Counted from the first letter of the stretch, positions 6,905 through 13,245 are shown. The stretch is 16,676 bases of DNA from Thiopontia sp964416755 (GCA_964416755.1 CAYQFH010000055.1:1-16676), one strand, 5' to 3'. The notes: generated by a model not told the origin, from the letters alone. Numbers and translations: made by a program.

Positions 6905-8725
6905 TTATAGCTTGCCAGCGCGCTTACGCTCATTCTCCGTCAACAGCTTCTTGCGGATGCGGATCGACTCCGGAGTCACCTCCACCAGCTCATCCTCATT
7001 GATGAATTCCAGCGCTTGCTCCAACGTCATTCGGATCGGTGGAGAAAGGGTCAGGTTCTCATCAGTACCGGCAGCACGCACATTGGTGAGCTGCTTCGCC
7101 TTGAGCGGGTTGACTACCAGATCGTTATCGCGCGAATTGATACCGATAATCATACCCTCGTAGACCTCTTCTGCATGGCCGATAAAGAGGCGACCACGCT
7201 CCTGCAGATTGAATAGCGCATAAGCCAACGCCTTGCCTCGATCCTTGGAGACCAATACCCCATTGTGGCGCTCGCCGATCTTGCCCCCCACCTGTGGACC
7301 ATAGTGGTCAAAGGTGTGGTAAATCAGACCGGTGCCAGAGGTGGCGGTCATGAATTCGGTACGGAAACCGATCAGTCCACGCGATGGAATGACAAAATCA
7401 ATGCGTACACGGCCCTTGCCATCCAGCACCATATCCGTCATCTCACCCTTACGCTCACCCAGTTTCTCCATCACCGTTCCCTGGTGCTGCTCTTCCACAT
7501 CCACCGTCAGGCTCTCGTAAGGCTCACTGGGTACGCCATCGATTTCACGTACAATCACTTCCGGGCGTGAAATGCCCAGTTCATACCCTTCACGGCGCAT
7601 GTTCTCGATCAGAATGGAGAGGTGCAATTCACCACGGCCTGAAACACGGAATTTGTCGGGATCATCCAGCTCTTCCACCCGCAACGCTACGTTGTGGATC
7701 AGCTCCTGCTCCAGACGCTCGCGGATGTTACGGCTGGTGACAAACTTCCCCTCCAGCCCAGCAAAGGGGGAGTTGTTGACCTGGAAGGTCATGCTCAGGG
7801 TCGGCTCATCGACAGTGAGTGGGGGCAGCGCCTCCACATAATTGGGGTCACAGACGGTATCAGAGATCTGCAATCCATCAATGCCGGTAAAGGCGATGAT
7901 GTCACCCGCTGTGGCATGCTCCACCTCGACCCGCTCCAACCCGTGGAAACCGAGGATCTGCAACATGCGACCATTACGCTTCTTGCCATCGGCAGAGAGA
8001 ATGGTGACGTTGGAGTTGGTGCGCACACTACCGCGCTCGATACGACCCACACCGATCACTCCTACATAACTGGAGTAGTCGAGTGCACTCACCTGCATTC
8101 TGAAAGGTCCCACCACATCGACATCGGGGTGTTCAACGTGCTCAATGATCGCCTCGAACAGTGGCGTCATATCCCCATCCCGCACCTCGGAGTCGAGGCT
8201 GGCAAAACCCTGCAGTGCCGAGGCGTAGACCACCGGGAAATCGAGCTGTTCATCAGTCGCACCCAGGCGATCAAACAGGTCGAAAGTCTGATCCACTGCC
8301 CAGTCGGGACGTGATCCAGGGCGATCTACCTTATTCACCACAACCACTGGACACAAGCCACGCTCCAGCGCCTTCTGGGTGACAAAGCGAGTCTGCGGCA
8401 TCGGCCCTTCAACCGCATCCACCAACAGCAAGACCGAGTCGACCATCGAGAGTACGCGCTCCACCTCACCACCGAAGTCGGCATGTCCCGGAGTATCCAC
8501 GATATTAATCCAGTAGTCATTCCAGCGGATCGCGGTGTTCTTGGAGAGGATGGTGATACCGCGCTCCTTCTCCAGATCATTGGAGTCCATCACCCGCTCT
8601 TCCGCCTCACCACGCACCTCCAGCGTACCGGATTGTTGCAGCAGTTGATCCACCAGTGTGGTCTTGCCATGGTCGACGTGGGCGATGATTGCGACATTAC
8701 GCAAATTTTCGATGGAGTTGGACAT
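6905..8725 (-). CDS. typA: Ribosome-associated GTPase TypA/BipA
   Basis: A 606-residue translational GTPase, the normal TypA length. G1 is AHVDHGKTT (about residues 15-23), switch I includes ERGITILSKN, G3 is DTPGHADFGGE and G4 is NKVDRPGSR. Domains II, III and V follow, with the TypA-specific C-terminal region (SRGLIGFRTEFMTATSGTG) and a basic tail, RIRKKLLTENERKRAGKL. The start at 8725 (MSNSIENLRNVAII) fits the family start (MIEKLRNIAII in E. coli); the 16 upstream codons are not family-like. TypA binds ribosomes and supports 50S assembly and stress or cold growth. It is divergent from the unknown gene at 8816. Confidence 0.97.
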   Translation of the reverse strand: MSNSIENLRNVAIIAHVDHGKTTLVDQLLQQSGTLEVRGEAEERVMDSNDLEKERGITILSKNTAIRWNDYWINIVDTPGHADFGGEVERVLSMVDSVLLLVDAVEGPMPQTRFVTQKALERGLCPVVVVNKVDRPGSRPDWAVDQTFDLFDRLGATDEQLDFPVVYASALQGFASLDSEVRDGDMTPLFEAIIEHVEHPDVDVVGPFRMQVSALDYSSYVGVIGVGRIERGSVRTNSNVTILSADGKKRNGRMLQILGFHGLERVEVEHATAGDIIAFTGIDGLQISDTVCDPNYVEALPPLTVDEPTLSMTFQVNNSPFAGLEGKFVTSRNIRERLEQELIHNVALRVEELDDPDKFRVSGRGELHLSILIENMRREGYELGISRPEVIVREIDGVPSEPYESLTVDVEEQHQGTVMEKLGERKGEMTDMVLDGKGRVRIDFVIPSRGLIGFRTEFMTATSGTGLIYHTFDHYGPQVGGKIGERHNGVLVSKDRGKALAYALFNLQERGRLFIGHAEEVYEGMIIGINSRDNDLVVNPLKAKQLTNVRAAGTDENLTLSPPIRMTLEQALEFINEDELVEVTPESIRIRKKLLTENERKRAGKL

Positions 8726-8772
8726 GAGAGAGGTTCGCTTCAGAAAATGATTTTGGTTGAGATAAACGTTCA

Positions 8773-8791
8773 ATTATACACGCAAACGTGT
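8773..8791 (-). promoter_or_regulatory. typA -10 and overlapping palindrome
   Basis: On the minus strand a consensus TATAAT lies at 8778-8773, about 48 nt before the typA start; no convincing -35 is visible. Overlapping it is ACACG-CAAA-CGTGT (8778-8791), a perfect 5-bp inverted repeat that could bind a repressor serving both divergent genes. Confidence 0.45.
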
Positions 8792-8815
8792 GACTTGCGG
8801 GTATATACTATAGCG

Positions 8816-9490
8816 ATGAGCTTCTCCCCAAACTTCAGTAACAATCCCGGCTGCTGGGAACAGCAGCTGATCCGCAGATACAACAATCCACTCTTCCCGG
8901 AAAGCCTGCGCAATGTGGTACACCAGCAGGTGGTGGAGGCACGGGAGAAGGACAAGGCAGAGCAGCAGACCTTCCACAAACGGTTCGAGGCAGCAGTGAA
9001 AGAGGTCTCGGAGCTGCCGGAAAAGGCGGAGGCCGAACAGCTACTGGAATTGATTCCCAAACTGACCGCTTGCTATAACGACTGCATGACGCTCTGCATC
9101 GACCTGCCCAAGGAGAAGCAGGCACTGGCGCGGCTAATCACTCTGTTTGAGGAGACATTACTGAAGAGTGCTGGTGAAGAGAGCGCCTTTGGCGAGCAAG
9201 TGGCGCGCGACAAGGCGGAGCGGAAAATTCACCAAGAGGTTTTGGAAAATCGGATTATTGCATCGATGATGCGTGAAAACAGCCCAGTCTCCGTCGAAGA
9301 GCTGCCTGCAACACTACTCTCGGCCGAACCGGAACAGATTGGCGGCCTGCTCCCGTTTCTTGACTCTGCACAGCTTGGATCATTGACTCAGCAGTGCCGG
9401 GCACTGGTTAGTCAGCATTCAACAAAAATCCCGGATGCAGAAAAGATCCTCGAACTCATTGAGAACGAGTTCGAGAAAACAGAAAAGTAG
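8816..9490 (+). CDS. Uncharacterised acidic helical protein (224 aa)
   Basis: I do not recognise this protein. From ATG 8816 it is 224 residues, charged, mostly alpha-helical, with no signal peptide or membrane helix, so it is probably cytosolic. A helical region at about 38-70 (VVEAREKDKAEQQTFHKRFE) may be coiled-coil. Two cysteines occur in ACYNDCMTLC together with a third, and the C-terminus is very acidic. The frame stays open upstream into the antisense of typA, but that part has no coding signs. No Shine-Dalgarno precedes 8816. Instead a TATACT hexamer at 8804-8809 would place transcription start on the ATG itself, hinting at a leaderless mRNA. It is divergent from typA. Confidence 0.7.
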   Translation: MSFSPNFSNNPGCWEQQLIRRYNNPLFPESLRNVVHQQVVEAREKDKAEQQTFHKRFEAAVKEVSELPEKAEAEQLLELIPKLTACYNDCMTLCIDLPKEKQALARLITLFEETLLKSAGEESAFGEQVARDKAERKIHQEVLENRIIASMMRENSPVSVEELPATLLSAEPEQIGGLLPFLDSAQLGSLTQQCRALVSQHSTKIPDAEKILELIENEFEKTEK

Positions 9491-9509
9491 GTCTCTATAC
9501 TACAGTAAC

Positions 9510-10316
9510 TCAGAACTGCAATAGCTGAAGAACATCCCCGCGCGAGGCATTGGCATGACCCTGCATGGCAAGATTGGCCTGCTCCAGAATCTGCTGACGG
9601 GAACGATCTGCCGTCGCTTGTGCGTAATCGGTATCAATCAGTCGACTACGGGCAGACTCCATATTAATTCTCTGCTCCTGAACCGTATCCACACGGGACT
9701 CCAATCGATTCTGGGTCGCACCATACTCTGCGCGAGCTGCTGACATCACCTCCAGTGACTGATCCAGTGTACCCATGGCACTGGCTGCACCCGCCTGAGT
9801 AGAAAGGTCCATGGAGAAGAAATCGATATTGCCCATCTGTGCATTGATATCACTGGTCTGGATGCCCAACGAACCATCCGCTCCCTCTCCCGCCTGAATC
9901 TGGACCGATCCATCGGTTGCCAACATATTATTGCCATTAAAGCTGGTGGACTGGTTGATGCTACGGAACTCCTCCTGCAGCTGACTCATTTCCGTCTGCA
10001 GTGCAGCCCGGTTCTCATCAGAGTAGATTCCATTGGAGGCCTGCGTCGCCAACTCGCGCATTCGCTGAATCAGCTCTGTACCCTGCTCCAGTCCTGCATC
10101 CGCAACCTGAACCATAGAGATTCCATCATTGATATTACGCATCCCCTGCTGGAAGCCGTTTGACTGACTCAACATGGTGGTTGCAATGGCAAGTGCTGCT
10201 GCATCATCGCTGGCACTATTGACCCTGGTACCGGTAGCCAGACTCTCATTGGTCCGATCAACGGCATAACCATTTGAAATCATAGGTGAACTATAGTTGG
10301 TACCAATCAGTGACAT
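9510..10316 (-). CDS. Short atypical flagellin
   Basis: A 268-residue flagellin containing little beyond the conserved D0/D1 helices. N-terminal hallmark: ESLATGTRVNSASDDAAALAIA; then NINDGISMVQVADAGLEQGTELIQRMRELATQASNG. C-terminal hallmark: RSRLIDTDYAQATADRSRQQILEQA ending in GDVLQLLQF. The variable D2/D3 part is almost absent. The first 25 residues (MSLIGTNYSSPMISNGYAV) depart from the usual NTN-x2-SL-x2-Q-x2-L pattern. The start at 10316 was chosen over a codon 30 nt upstream because of AAAGGA in front and the family-like beginning. No other flagellar genes are in the window. Upstream lie a terminator and the small-RNA cluster. Confidence 0.92.
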   Translation of the reverse strand: MSLIGTNYSSPMISNGYAVDRTNESLATGTRVNSASDDAAALAIATTMLSQSNGFQQGMRNINDGISMVQVADAGLEQGTELIQRMRELATQASNGIYSDENRAALQTEMSQLQEEFRSINQSTSFNGNNMLATDGSVQIQAGEGADGSLGIQTSDINAQMGNIDFFSMDLSTQAGAASAMGTLDQSLEVMSAARAEYGATQNRLESRVDTVQEQRINMESARSRLIDTDYAQATADRSRQQILEQANLAMQGHANASRGDVLQLLQF

Positions 10317-10408
10317 TTCCTGAATATCCTTTAGCCTGTTCTCCAACTATATCCCTCTATTGAGAAAAAGCAACTTCAAGCCGGCAAATTTATCCAATGA
10401 AAACTCTT

Positions 10409-10432
10409 AATAAAACGGCAACTCCTGCCGTT
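10409..10432 (-). terminator. Rho-independent terminator before the flagellin
   Basis: AACGGCA (10414-10420) / TGCCGTT (10426-10432) with a 5-nt loop. On the minus strand it is followed by TTTTATT. It backs up the terminator of minus RNA M3 and isolates the flagellin from the RNA cluster. Confidence 0.65.
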
Positions 10433-10446
10433 AACTAAAACAGTAG

Positions 10447-10531
10447 AAAAAATAGCTTGGCGAGATGCTGCCACATCTCACCAGAAACCGATCTTCCAAT
10501 TCAGAGAAATGTGAAAGTCTCACGGCCTTCA
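10447..10531 (-). ncRNA. Minus small RNA M3 (about 85 nt)
   Basis: A predicted short transcript. The -10 TATGAT (10542-10537) sits inside CTTGGCTATGAT, giving a start near 10531. The 5' hairpin pairs GTGAAGG with CTTTCAC (10532-10511, one G:U) around the loop CCGTGAGA, which carries the CCGTGA loop motif shared with M1 and M2. The 3' end is a terminator: GGTGAGATG / CATCTCGCC (10482-10459) followed by six Ts (10452-10447). It is a paralogue of M4: both contain TTTCTGGTG at the base of the terminator, and the stems differ by paired substitutions. There is no ORF of note. The function is unknown; expression is predicted only. Confidence 0.55.
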
Positions 10532-10586
10532 CTATGATCATAGCCAAGTAAAGGTTAATAGAAACAACCTCTTGTGCTATTGCTGA

Positions 10587-10649
10587 CTGTCTCTCCTTCG
10601 CGTAAAGCGACTGGAGTTGCCCAAGGTATCTTTACCTTGGGCTTTTTTT
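10587..10649 (+). ncRNA. Plus small RNA PA (about 63 nt)
   Basis: The predicted transcript begins at CTGTCTCTCC (10587-10596), 7 nt after a TGCTAT -10-like hexamer (10575-10580). An internal hairpin pairs CTCC-TCGC (10593-10601) with GCGA-GGAG (10607-10616) around GTAAA. The 3' terminator pairs GCCCAAGGTA (10619-10628) with TACCTTGGGC (10633-10642) and is followed by seven Ts. PB at 11187 repeats the 5' half nearly exactly while its terminator stem has diverged, pointing to selection on the 5' half. That 5' half is complementary to the ribosome site of the 42-residue ORF at 13117-13245. PA converges with M1. Confidence 0.6.
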
Positions 10650-10671
10650 ATTCCAGAAAGAATCAAGCAAA

Positions 10672-10765
10672 ATAAAACCCCGCTACCTGCCAAGTAGCGG
10701 GGTTCACGTTCAGTCTACTTTATTATTATTGAGACTTAAGGTTTGAAGGATGTCACGGCCTTCGC
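10672..10765 (-). ncRNA. Sigma-54-dependent small RNA M1 (about 94 nt)
   Basis: The predicted start is at 10765, exactly 12 nt past the C of the sigma-54 -12 element. Stem-loop 1: GAAGG/CCTTC (10763-10745) with loop CCGTGACAT. Stem-loop 2: AGTCT/AGACT (10736-10712) with an AU-rich loop rich in AATAAT. Stem-loop 3 is a perfect 11-bp terminator, AACCCCGCTAC/GTAGCGGGGTT (10704-10676), followed by TTTTATTTT. M2 is the same RNA in the second cassette. It is not a sequence I recognise from known families (it is unlike Qrr, CrcZ or GlmY/Z, which are also sigma-54 RNAs). Its loop can pair with the flagellin start codon region. Confidence 0.72.
10674..10763. repeat. Direct repeat copy 1 (body of M1)
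   Basis: A 90-bp segment identical at 88 positions to 11341-11430; the only differences are TC/CT at the outer edge of the terminator stem. Identity stops at the predicted transcript ends, while the promoters outside share only the sigma-54 signature. Confidence 0.95.
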
Positions 10766-10775
10766 AATGACTATA

Positions 10776-10792
10776 TGCACGTTGCATGCCAA
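10776..10792 (-). promoter_or_regulatory. Sigma-54 promoter of M1
   Basis: Minus strand TTGGCATGCAACGTGCA: -24 GG and -12 GC separated by exactly 10 nt, matching TGGCACG-N4-TTGCW at most positions. The activator site is not identified; the AT-rich region 10793-10953 upstream could hold it. Confidence 0.75.
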
Positions 10793-10953
10793 TTTTTATA
10801 TAAGTTTTTTGACACATTTATAGATCGAACAGAAACCATGAAGATATTTTTTAATGCAACCTACTGTTATTTTGATAAACACTCATGAAATCAAAAATAT
10901 CAACCAATAAACTGCTTATCTATTGGAATCTTTTGCCGATAAAAACTGTATGG
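10793..10953. other. AT-rich spacer between the two RNA cassettes
   Basis: No ORF, hairpin or repeat stands out. It may contain enhancer-binding-protein sites for the M1 sigma-54 promoter and possible bending DNA (A/T tracts), but I can assign nothing specific. Confidence 0.4.
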
Positions 10954-11039
10954 AAAAAATATTCTGGTGGGGTGGTGCAACACCCCACCAGAAAAAACTC
11001 TCCTGAAACGGAGTAGCTGAGTTTCGAGCCTTCTGCGGA
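10954..11039 (-). ncRNA. Minus small RNA M4 (about 86 nt), paralogue of M3
   Basis: A -10-like TATAAA (11051-11046) within CTTGGCTATAAA predicts a start near 11039. The 5' part contains GAAGGC as in M1-M3, followed by a CTCC/GGAG hairpin. The terminator is a perfect 12-bp stem TCTGGTGGGGTG/CACCCCACCAGA (10992-10963), then ATA and six Ts on the minus strand. Its length equals that of M3 and its terminator shares the TTTCTGGTG base, with stem changes compensated on both sides. The region just upstream is the N gap, so the -35 cannot be seen. Confidence 0.5.
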
Positions 11040-11059
11040 CCCGTTTTTATAGCCAAGAC

Positions 11060-11159
11060 NNNNNNNNNNNNNNNNNNNNNNNNNNNNNNNNNNNNNNNNN
11101 NNNNNNNNNNNNNNNNNNNNNNNNNNNNNNNNNNNNNNNNNNNNNNNNNNNNNNNNNNN
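11060..11159. other. Assembly gap (100 N)
   Basis: A run of exactly 100 Ns, the conventional filler for a scaffold gap of unknown size. It falls between the divergent M4 and PB promoters within the duplicated cassette, where repeats would defeat short-read assembly. The true length, and possibly further RNA genes, are unknown. Confidence 0.97.
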
Positions 11160-11186
11160 TGATATGAAGACCTTGGCTATCTTTAG

Positions 11187-11248
11187 TCTGTCTCTCCTTC
11201 GCATAAAGCGACTGGAGCTGCCCGGAGATCGATGTCTTGGGCTTTTTT
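11187..11248 (+). ncRNA. Plus small RNA PB (about 62 nt), second copy of PA
   Basis: It starts at TCTGTCTCTCC (11187-11197), 7 nt after GGCTAT (11175-11180) in CTTGGCTAT. Hairpin CTCC-TCGC / GCGA-GGAG (11194-11217) with loop ATAAA; PA has GTAAA. The terminator GCCC...GGGC (11220-11242) is followed by six Ts; its inner stem differs from that of PA. The -35 region is lost in the N gap. It converges with M2, 90 bp away. Confidence 0.58.
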
Positions 11249-11338
11249 ATTATTTGAGAGGTAAAAAGCAGATTCTGTGCCAATTCTCTGGCGGTTTATG
11301 CCTCTGCGAGAGTAATAGGCCCCCTTCCGCAATTTCAT

Positions 11339-11432
11339 AAAAAACCCCGCTACCTGCCAAGTAGCGGGGTCTACGTTCAGTCTACTTTATTATTATTGAG
11401 ACTTAAGGTTTGAAGGATGTCACGGCCTTCAA
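11339..11432 (-). ncRNA. Sigma-54-dependent small RNA M2 (about 94 nt)
   Basis: Second copy of M1. The predicted start at 11432 is 12 nt past the -12 element. Stem-loop 1 is longer here: GTTTGAAGG/CCTTCAAAC (11434-11408) around loop CCGTGACAT. Stem-loop 2 is AGTCT/AGACT (11403-11379). The terminator ACCCCGCTAC/GTAGCGGGGT (11370-11344) is followed by six Ts. A 60-codon ORF overlaps on the same strand but would run through the promoter and all three hairpins and is not credible. Confidence 0.75.
11341..11430. repeat. Direct repeat copy 2 (body of M2)
   Basis: Partner of 10674-10763, with 88 of 90 bases identical. Confidence 0.95.
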
Positions 11433-11442
11433 ACAAAACATA

Positions 11443-11459
11443 AGCATTTACCGTGCCAA
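11443..11459 (-). promoter_or_regulatory. Sigma-54 promoter of M2
   Basis: Minus strand TTGGCACGGTAAATGCT: the -24 half is a perfect TTGGCACG, then N4, then ATGCT (consensus TTGCW), with GG-N10-GC spacing exact. It is the best sigma-54 match in the window. Confidence 0.85.
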
Positions 11460-11511
11460 CATTGGGAATCACGTCAATACGATCTATTGGGAGCCAAGCA
11501 TCCACTCTACG

Positions 11512-11517
11512 TATAAT
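11512..11517 (+). promoter_or_regulatory. -10 of the ABC transporter operon
   Basis: Consensus TATAAT 33 nt before the ATPase ATG. A TTGGGA at 11487-11492 is a possible -35 at the long spacing of 19. It is divergent from the M2 promoter. Confidence 0.45.
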
Positions 11518-11549
11518 GGCAACTTCCGTGAGAAACCGATTACCCTTAA

Positions 11550-12296
11550 ATGAGAGCAACCATCACACCCGTAATTCAGGTCGACAAGCTAGTCCGCTCC
11601 TTTAATGAGGTTCGTGCTGTAGATCAGATCTCCTTCCAAATCGAGGCCGGTTCAGTCACTGCACTACTCGGCGGCAACGGTGCCGGCAAGACCACTACAT
11701 TGGCAATGCTGCTGGGGCTGCTGATTCCCGATAGCGGTGCAATCAATATTCTCGGGGTCGACATGGTCAACAACCGCGCCGAGGCCCTGCCGGAGATGAA
11801 CTTCTCCTCCCCCTATCTCGACCTGCCGGGCCGTCTCACTGTAGAGGAGAATCTGTTGGTTTATGGACGGCTCTATAGTGTTGCCGATCTGAGGATACGT
11901 ATCACGCAACTGGCGGAGGAGCTGGATATTGCACAGTTCCTCAACCGCGCCTATGGCAGCCTCTCTGCCGGACAGAAGACCCGCGTGGCACTGGCCAAAT
12001 CTCTCCTCAACCAGCCCAAGGTGCTGCTGCTGGATGAGCCCACCGCCTCACTCGACCCCGACACCGGAGACCGCATCCGCACCCAACTGGAGCAGTATGT
12101 GAAAAATACCGGTGCAACGGTACTGCTTGCCTCCCACAACATGCCGGAGGTGGAGCGGCTCTGTGATCAGGTGCTGTTGATGCGCCAGGGCAAGATTGTG
12201 GATCGCGGCACGCCAGAGCAGCTACTGACCCAATATGGTCACGAGACACTAGAGGCCGTCTTCCTTGAATTGGCCCGCAGCGAGGAGGTGGCATGA
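11550..12296 (+). CDS. ABC-2 type exporter, ATP-binding subunit
   Basis: A 248-residue ATPase. Walker A GGNGAGKT (41-48), signature LSAGQ (138-142, a variant of LSGGQ), Walker B VLLLDEPTASLDP (158-170) and the switch His in LLASHNMPE. The Q-loop region reads EMNFSSPYLDLP, without the usual Gln, a feature of some ABC-2 exporter ATPases. The permease ORF begins inside its stop (ATGA overlap), so the two are translationally coupled. There is no clear ribosome site before ATG 11550, and a stop codon lies directly upstream in frame, so no earlier start is possible. The exported substrate is unknown. Confidence 0.93.
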   Translation: MRATITPVIQVDKLVRSFNEVRAVDQISFQIEAGSVTALLGGNGAGKTTTLAMLLGLLIPDSGAINILGVDMVNNRAEALPEMNFSSPYLDLPGRLTVEENLLVYGRLYSVADLRIRITQLAEELDIAQFLNRAYGSLSAGQKTRVALAKSLLNQPKVLLLDEPTASLDPDTGDRIRTQLEQYVKNTGATVLLASHNMPEVERLCDQVLLMRQGKIVDRGTPEQLLTQYGHETLEAVFLELARSEEVA

Positions 12297-13114
12297 CGCG
12301 AAACCGCACCACAGCTACCCGCTTCTCCCTCACCAGGGTCAGCGCAATGGTACTGCGCTACCTCTATCTGCTACGCCGCTCCTGGCCACGCCAACTGGAG
12401 CTGATCTACTGGCCTGCGATGCAGATGGTTTTATGGGGGCTGATCTCGCAATTCTTTGTCCAGCACAGTAGCTGGCTGGCACAGGCGAGTGGCGTGCTGT
12501 TGGCAGCGGTGATGTTGTGGGATGTGCTGTTTCGTGGACACCTTGGGGTCTCTCTCCCTTTTATCGAGGAGATGTATGCGCGCAACCTCGGCCACCTCTT
12601 CGTCTCTCCACTGAAGGTGTCGGAACATATTGCTGCACTACTGACCATCAGCCTGCTACGCACCTCGATCGGGCTCTTCTTCGCCGCACTACTGGCGATA
12701 GCACTTTACACCTTCAATATATTTGATCTCGGGTTGCCGTTACTGGTCTTCTTCAGCCAGTTGATTGTAATGGGGTGGGCCACCGGACTTGGGGTGGTCG
12801 CACTGATCCTGCGCTATGGTCTCGGTGCCGAAAGCCTTGCCTGGGTACTGGTGTTTGCCCTCGCCCCGATCTCTGCCGTCTACTATCCGGTCGATATTCT
12901 TCCACAGAGCATACAATACATCGCTGCGGTTATCCCCGCCAGCCATGCCTACGAAGGGATGCGTGCGCTGATGTTTGAGCAGCTGTTCCGCTGGGACCTC
13001 TTCTGGAAAGGATCTGTCCTCAACCTGATCTGGCTGGGCATTGCCATCTGGCTCTATCTACGTGCCTTTACTCGTGCACGTCAACAAGGGTCGCTGCTAC
13101 AAGGTAGTGAATAG
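12293..13114 (+). CDS. ABC-2 type exporter, permease subunit
   Basis: A 273-residue integral membrane protein with about six hydrophobic helices, for example at 60-80 (VLLAAVMLWDVLF region), 108-135, 140-168, 175-200 and a final one at about 240-257. An amphipathic, Arg-rich N-terminus precedes the first helix, and a conserved-type loop MYARNLGHLFVSPLK follows, as in ABC-2 permeases. It overlaps the ATPase gene by 4 nt (ATGA) and converges with the small membrane ORF at 13117. Possible substrates include drugs, lipids or polysaccharide; the sequence does not decide. Confidence 0.9.
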   Translation: MTRNRTTATRFSLTRVSAMVLRYLYLLRRSWPRQLELIYWPAMQMVLWGLISQFFVQHSSWLAQASGVLLAAVMLWDVLFRGHLGVSLPFIEEMYARNLGHLFVSPLKVSEHIAALLTISLLRTSIGLFFAALLAIALYTFNIFDLGLPLLVFFSQLIVMGWATGLGVVALILRYGLGAESLAWVLVFALAPISAVYYPVDILPQSIQYIAAVIPASHAYEGMRALMFEQLFRWDLFWKGSVLNLIWLGIAIWLYLRAFTRARQQGSLLQGSE

Positions 13115-13116
13115 AG

Positions 13117-13245
13117 CTAGGCGAGCAACACTACAACCTGAACGGAAAATGCGGTCCAAAGTGCGGTTACAATCGACAGGCGCACCATCTCCTGCAGCTC
13201 TTCACGGTTATGGGGAATGATTGCTTCAATGACGTCTCGTGCCAT
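13117..13245 (-). CDS. 42-residue single-pass membrane peptide
   Basis: A tiny ORF from ATG 13245 to TAG 13117. A strong GGAGAG Shine-Dalgarno lies 8 nt upstream, the main reason to believe it. The N-terminal half is charged and amphipathic (MARDVIEAIIPHNREELQEM); the C-terminal half is a hydrophobic helix (VRLSIVTALWTAFSVQVVVLL) ending right before the stop. It resembles small regulatory membrane peptides in architecture, but I do not recognise the family. It converges with the ABC permease, only 2 nt between stops, so it could act on that exporter (inference). Its ribosome site GGAGAGACAG is a perfect 10-nt complement of the 5' end of small RNAs PA and PB. Confidence 0.68.
   Translation of the reverse strand: MARDVIEAIIPHNREELQEMVRLSIVTALWTAFSVQVVVLLA

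Noticed and set aside
6907..8580. Several plus- and minus-strand ORFs inside typA
   Set aside because: They are alternate-frame shadows of a strongly conserved GTPase gene.
8483..8815. In-frame upstream extension of the 224-residue protein
   Set aside because: It is antisense to the conserved start of typA and shows no protein-like composition or ribosome site.
10370..10382. Sigma-54-like GG...GC element upstream of the flagellin (minus strand, CCGGCTTGAAGTTGCT)
   Set aside because: The spacing between GG and GC is 9 nt, not 10, and sigma-54 is strict about this. It is left as a possibility only.
10935..10942. GCCGATAA, a perfect sigma-28 -10 element on the plus strand
   Set aside because: No TAAA-type -35 at the right distance, and no gene or RNA follows on that strand before a minus terminator hairpin.
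10920..11283. Minus ORFs spanning the N run
   Set aside because: They are open only because Ns are read as unknown residues, and they cross terminators.
11344..11370. GGTAGCGGGGTT on the minus strand resembles the 3' part of c-di-GMP-I riboswitches
   Set aside because: The other conserved riboswitch parts are absent, and the bases are fully explained as one arm of a perfect terminator stem.
11377..11559. 60-codon minus ORF between the ABC gene and the RNA M2
   Set aside because: It lacks a ribosome site, overlaps the ABC start codon, and would run through a sigma-54 promoter and two hairpins. The copy in the other cassette keeps only the last 17 or so codons, which is explained by RNA conservation.
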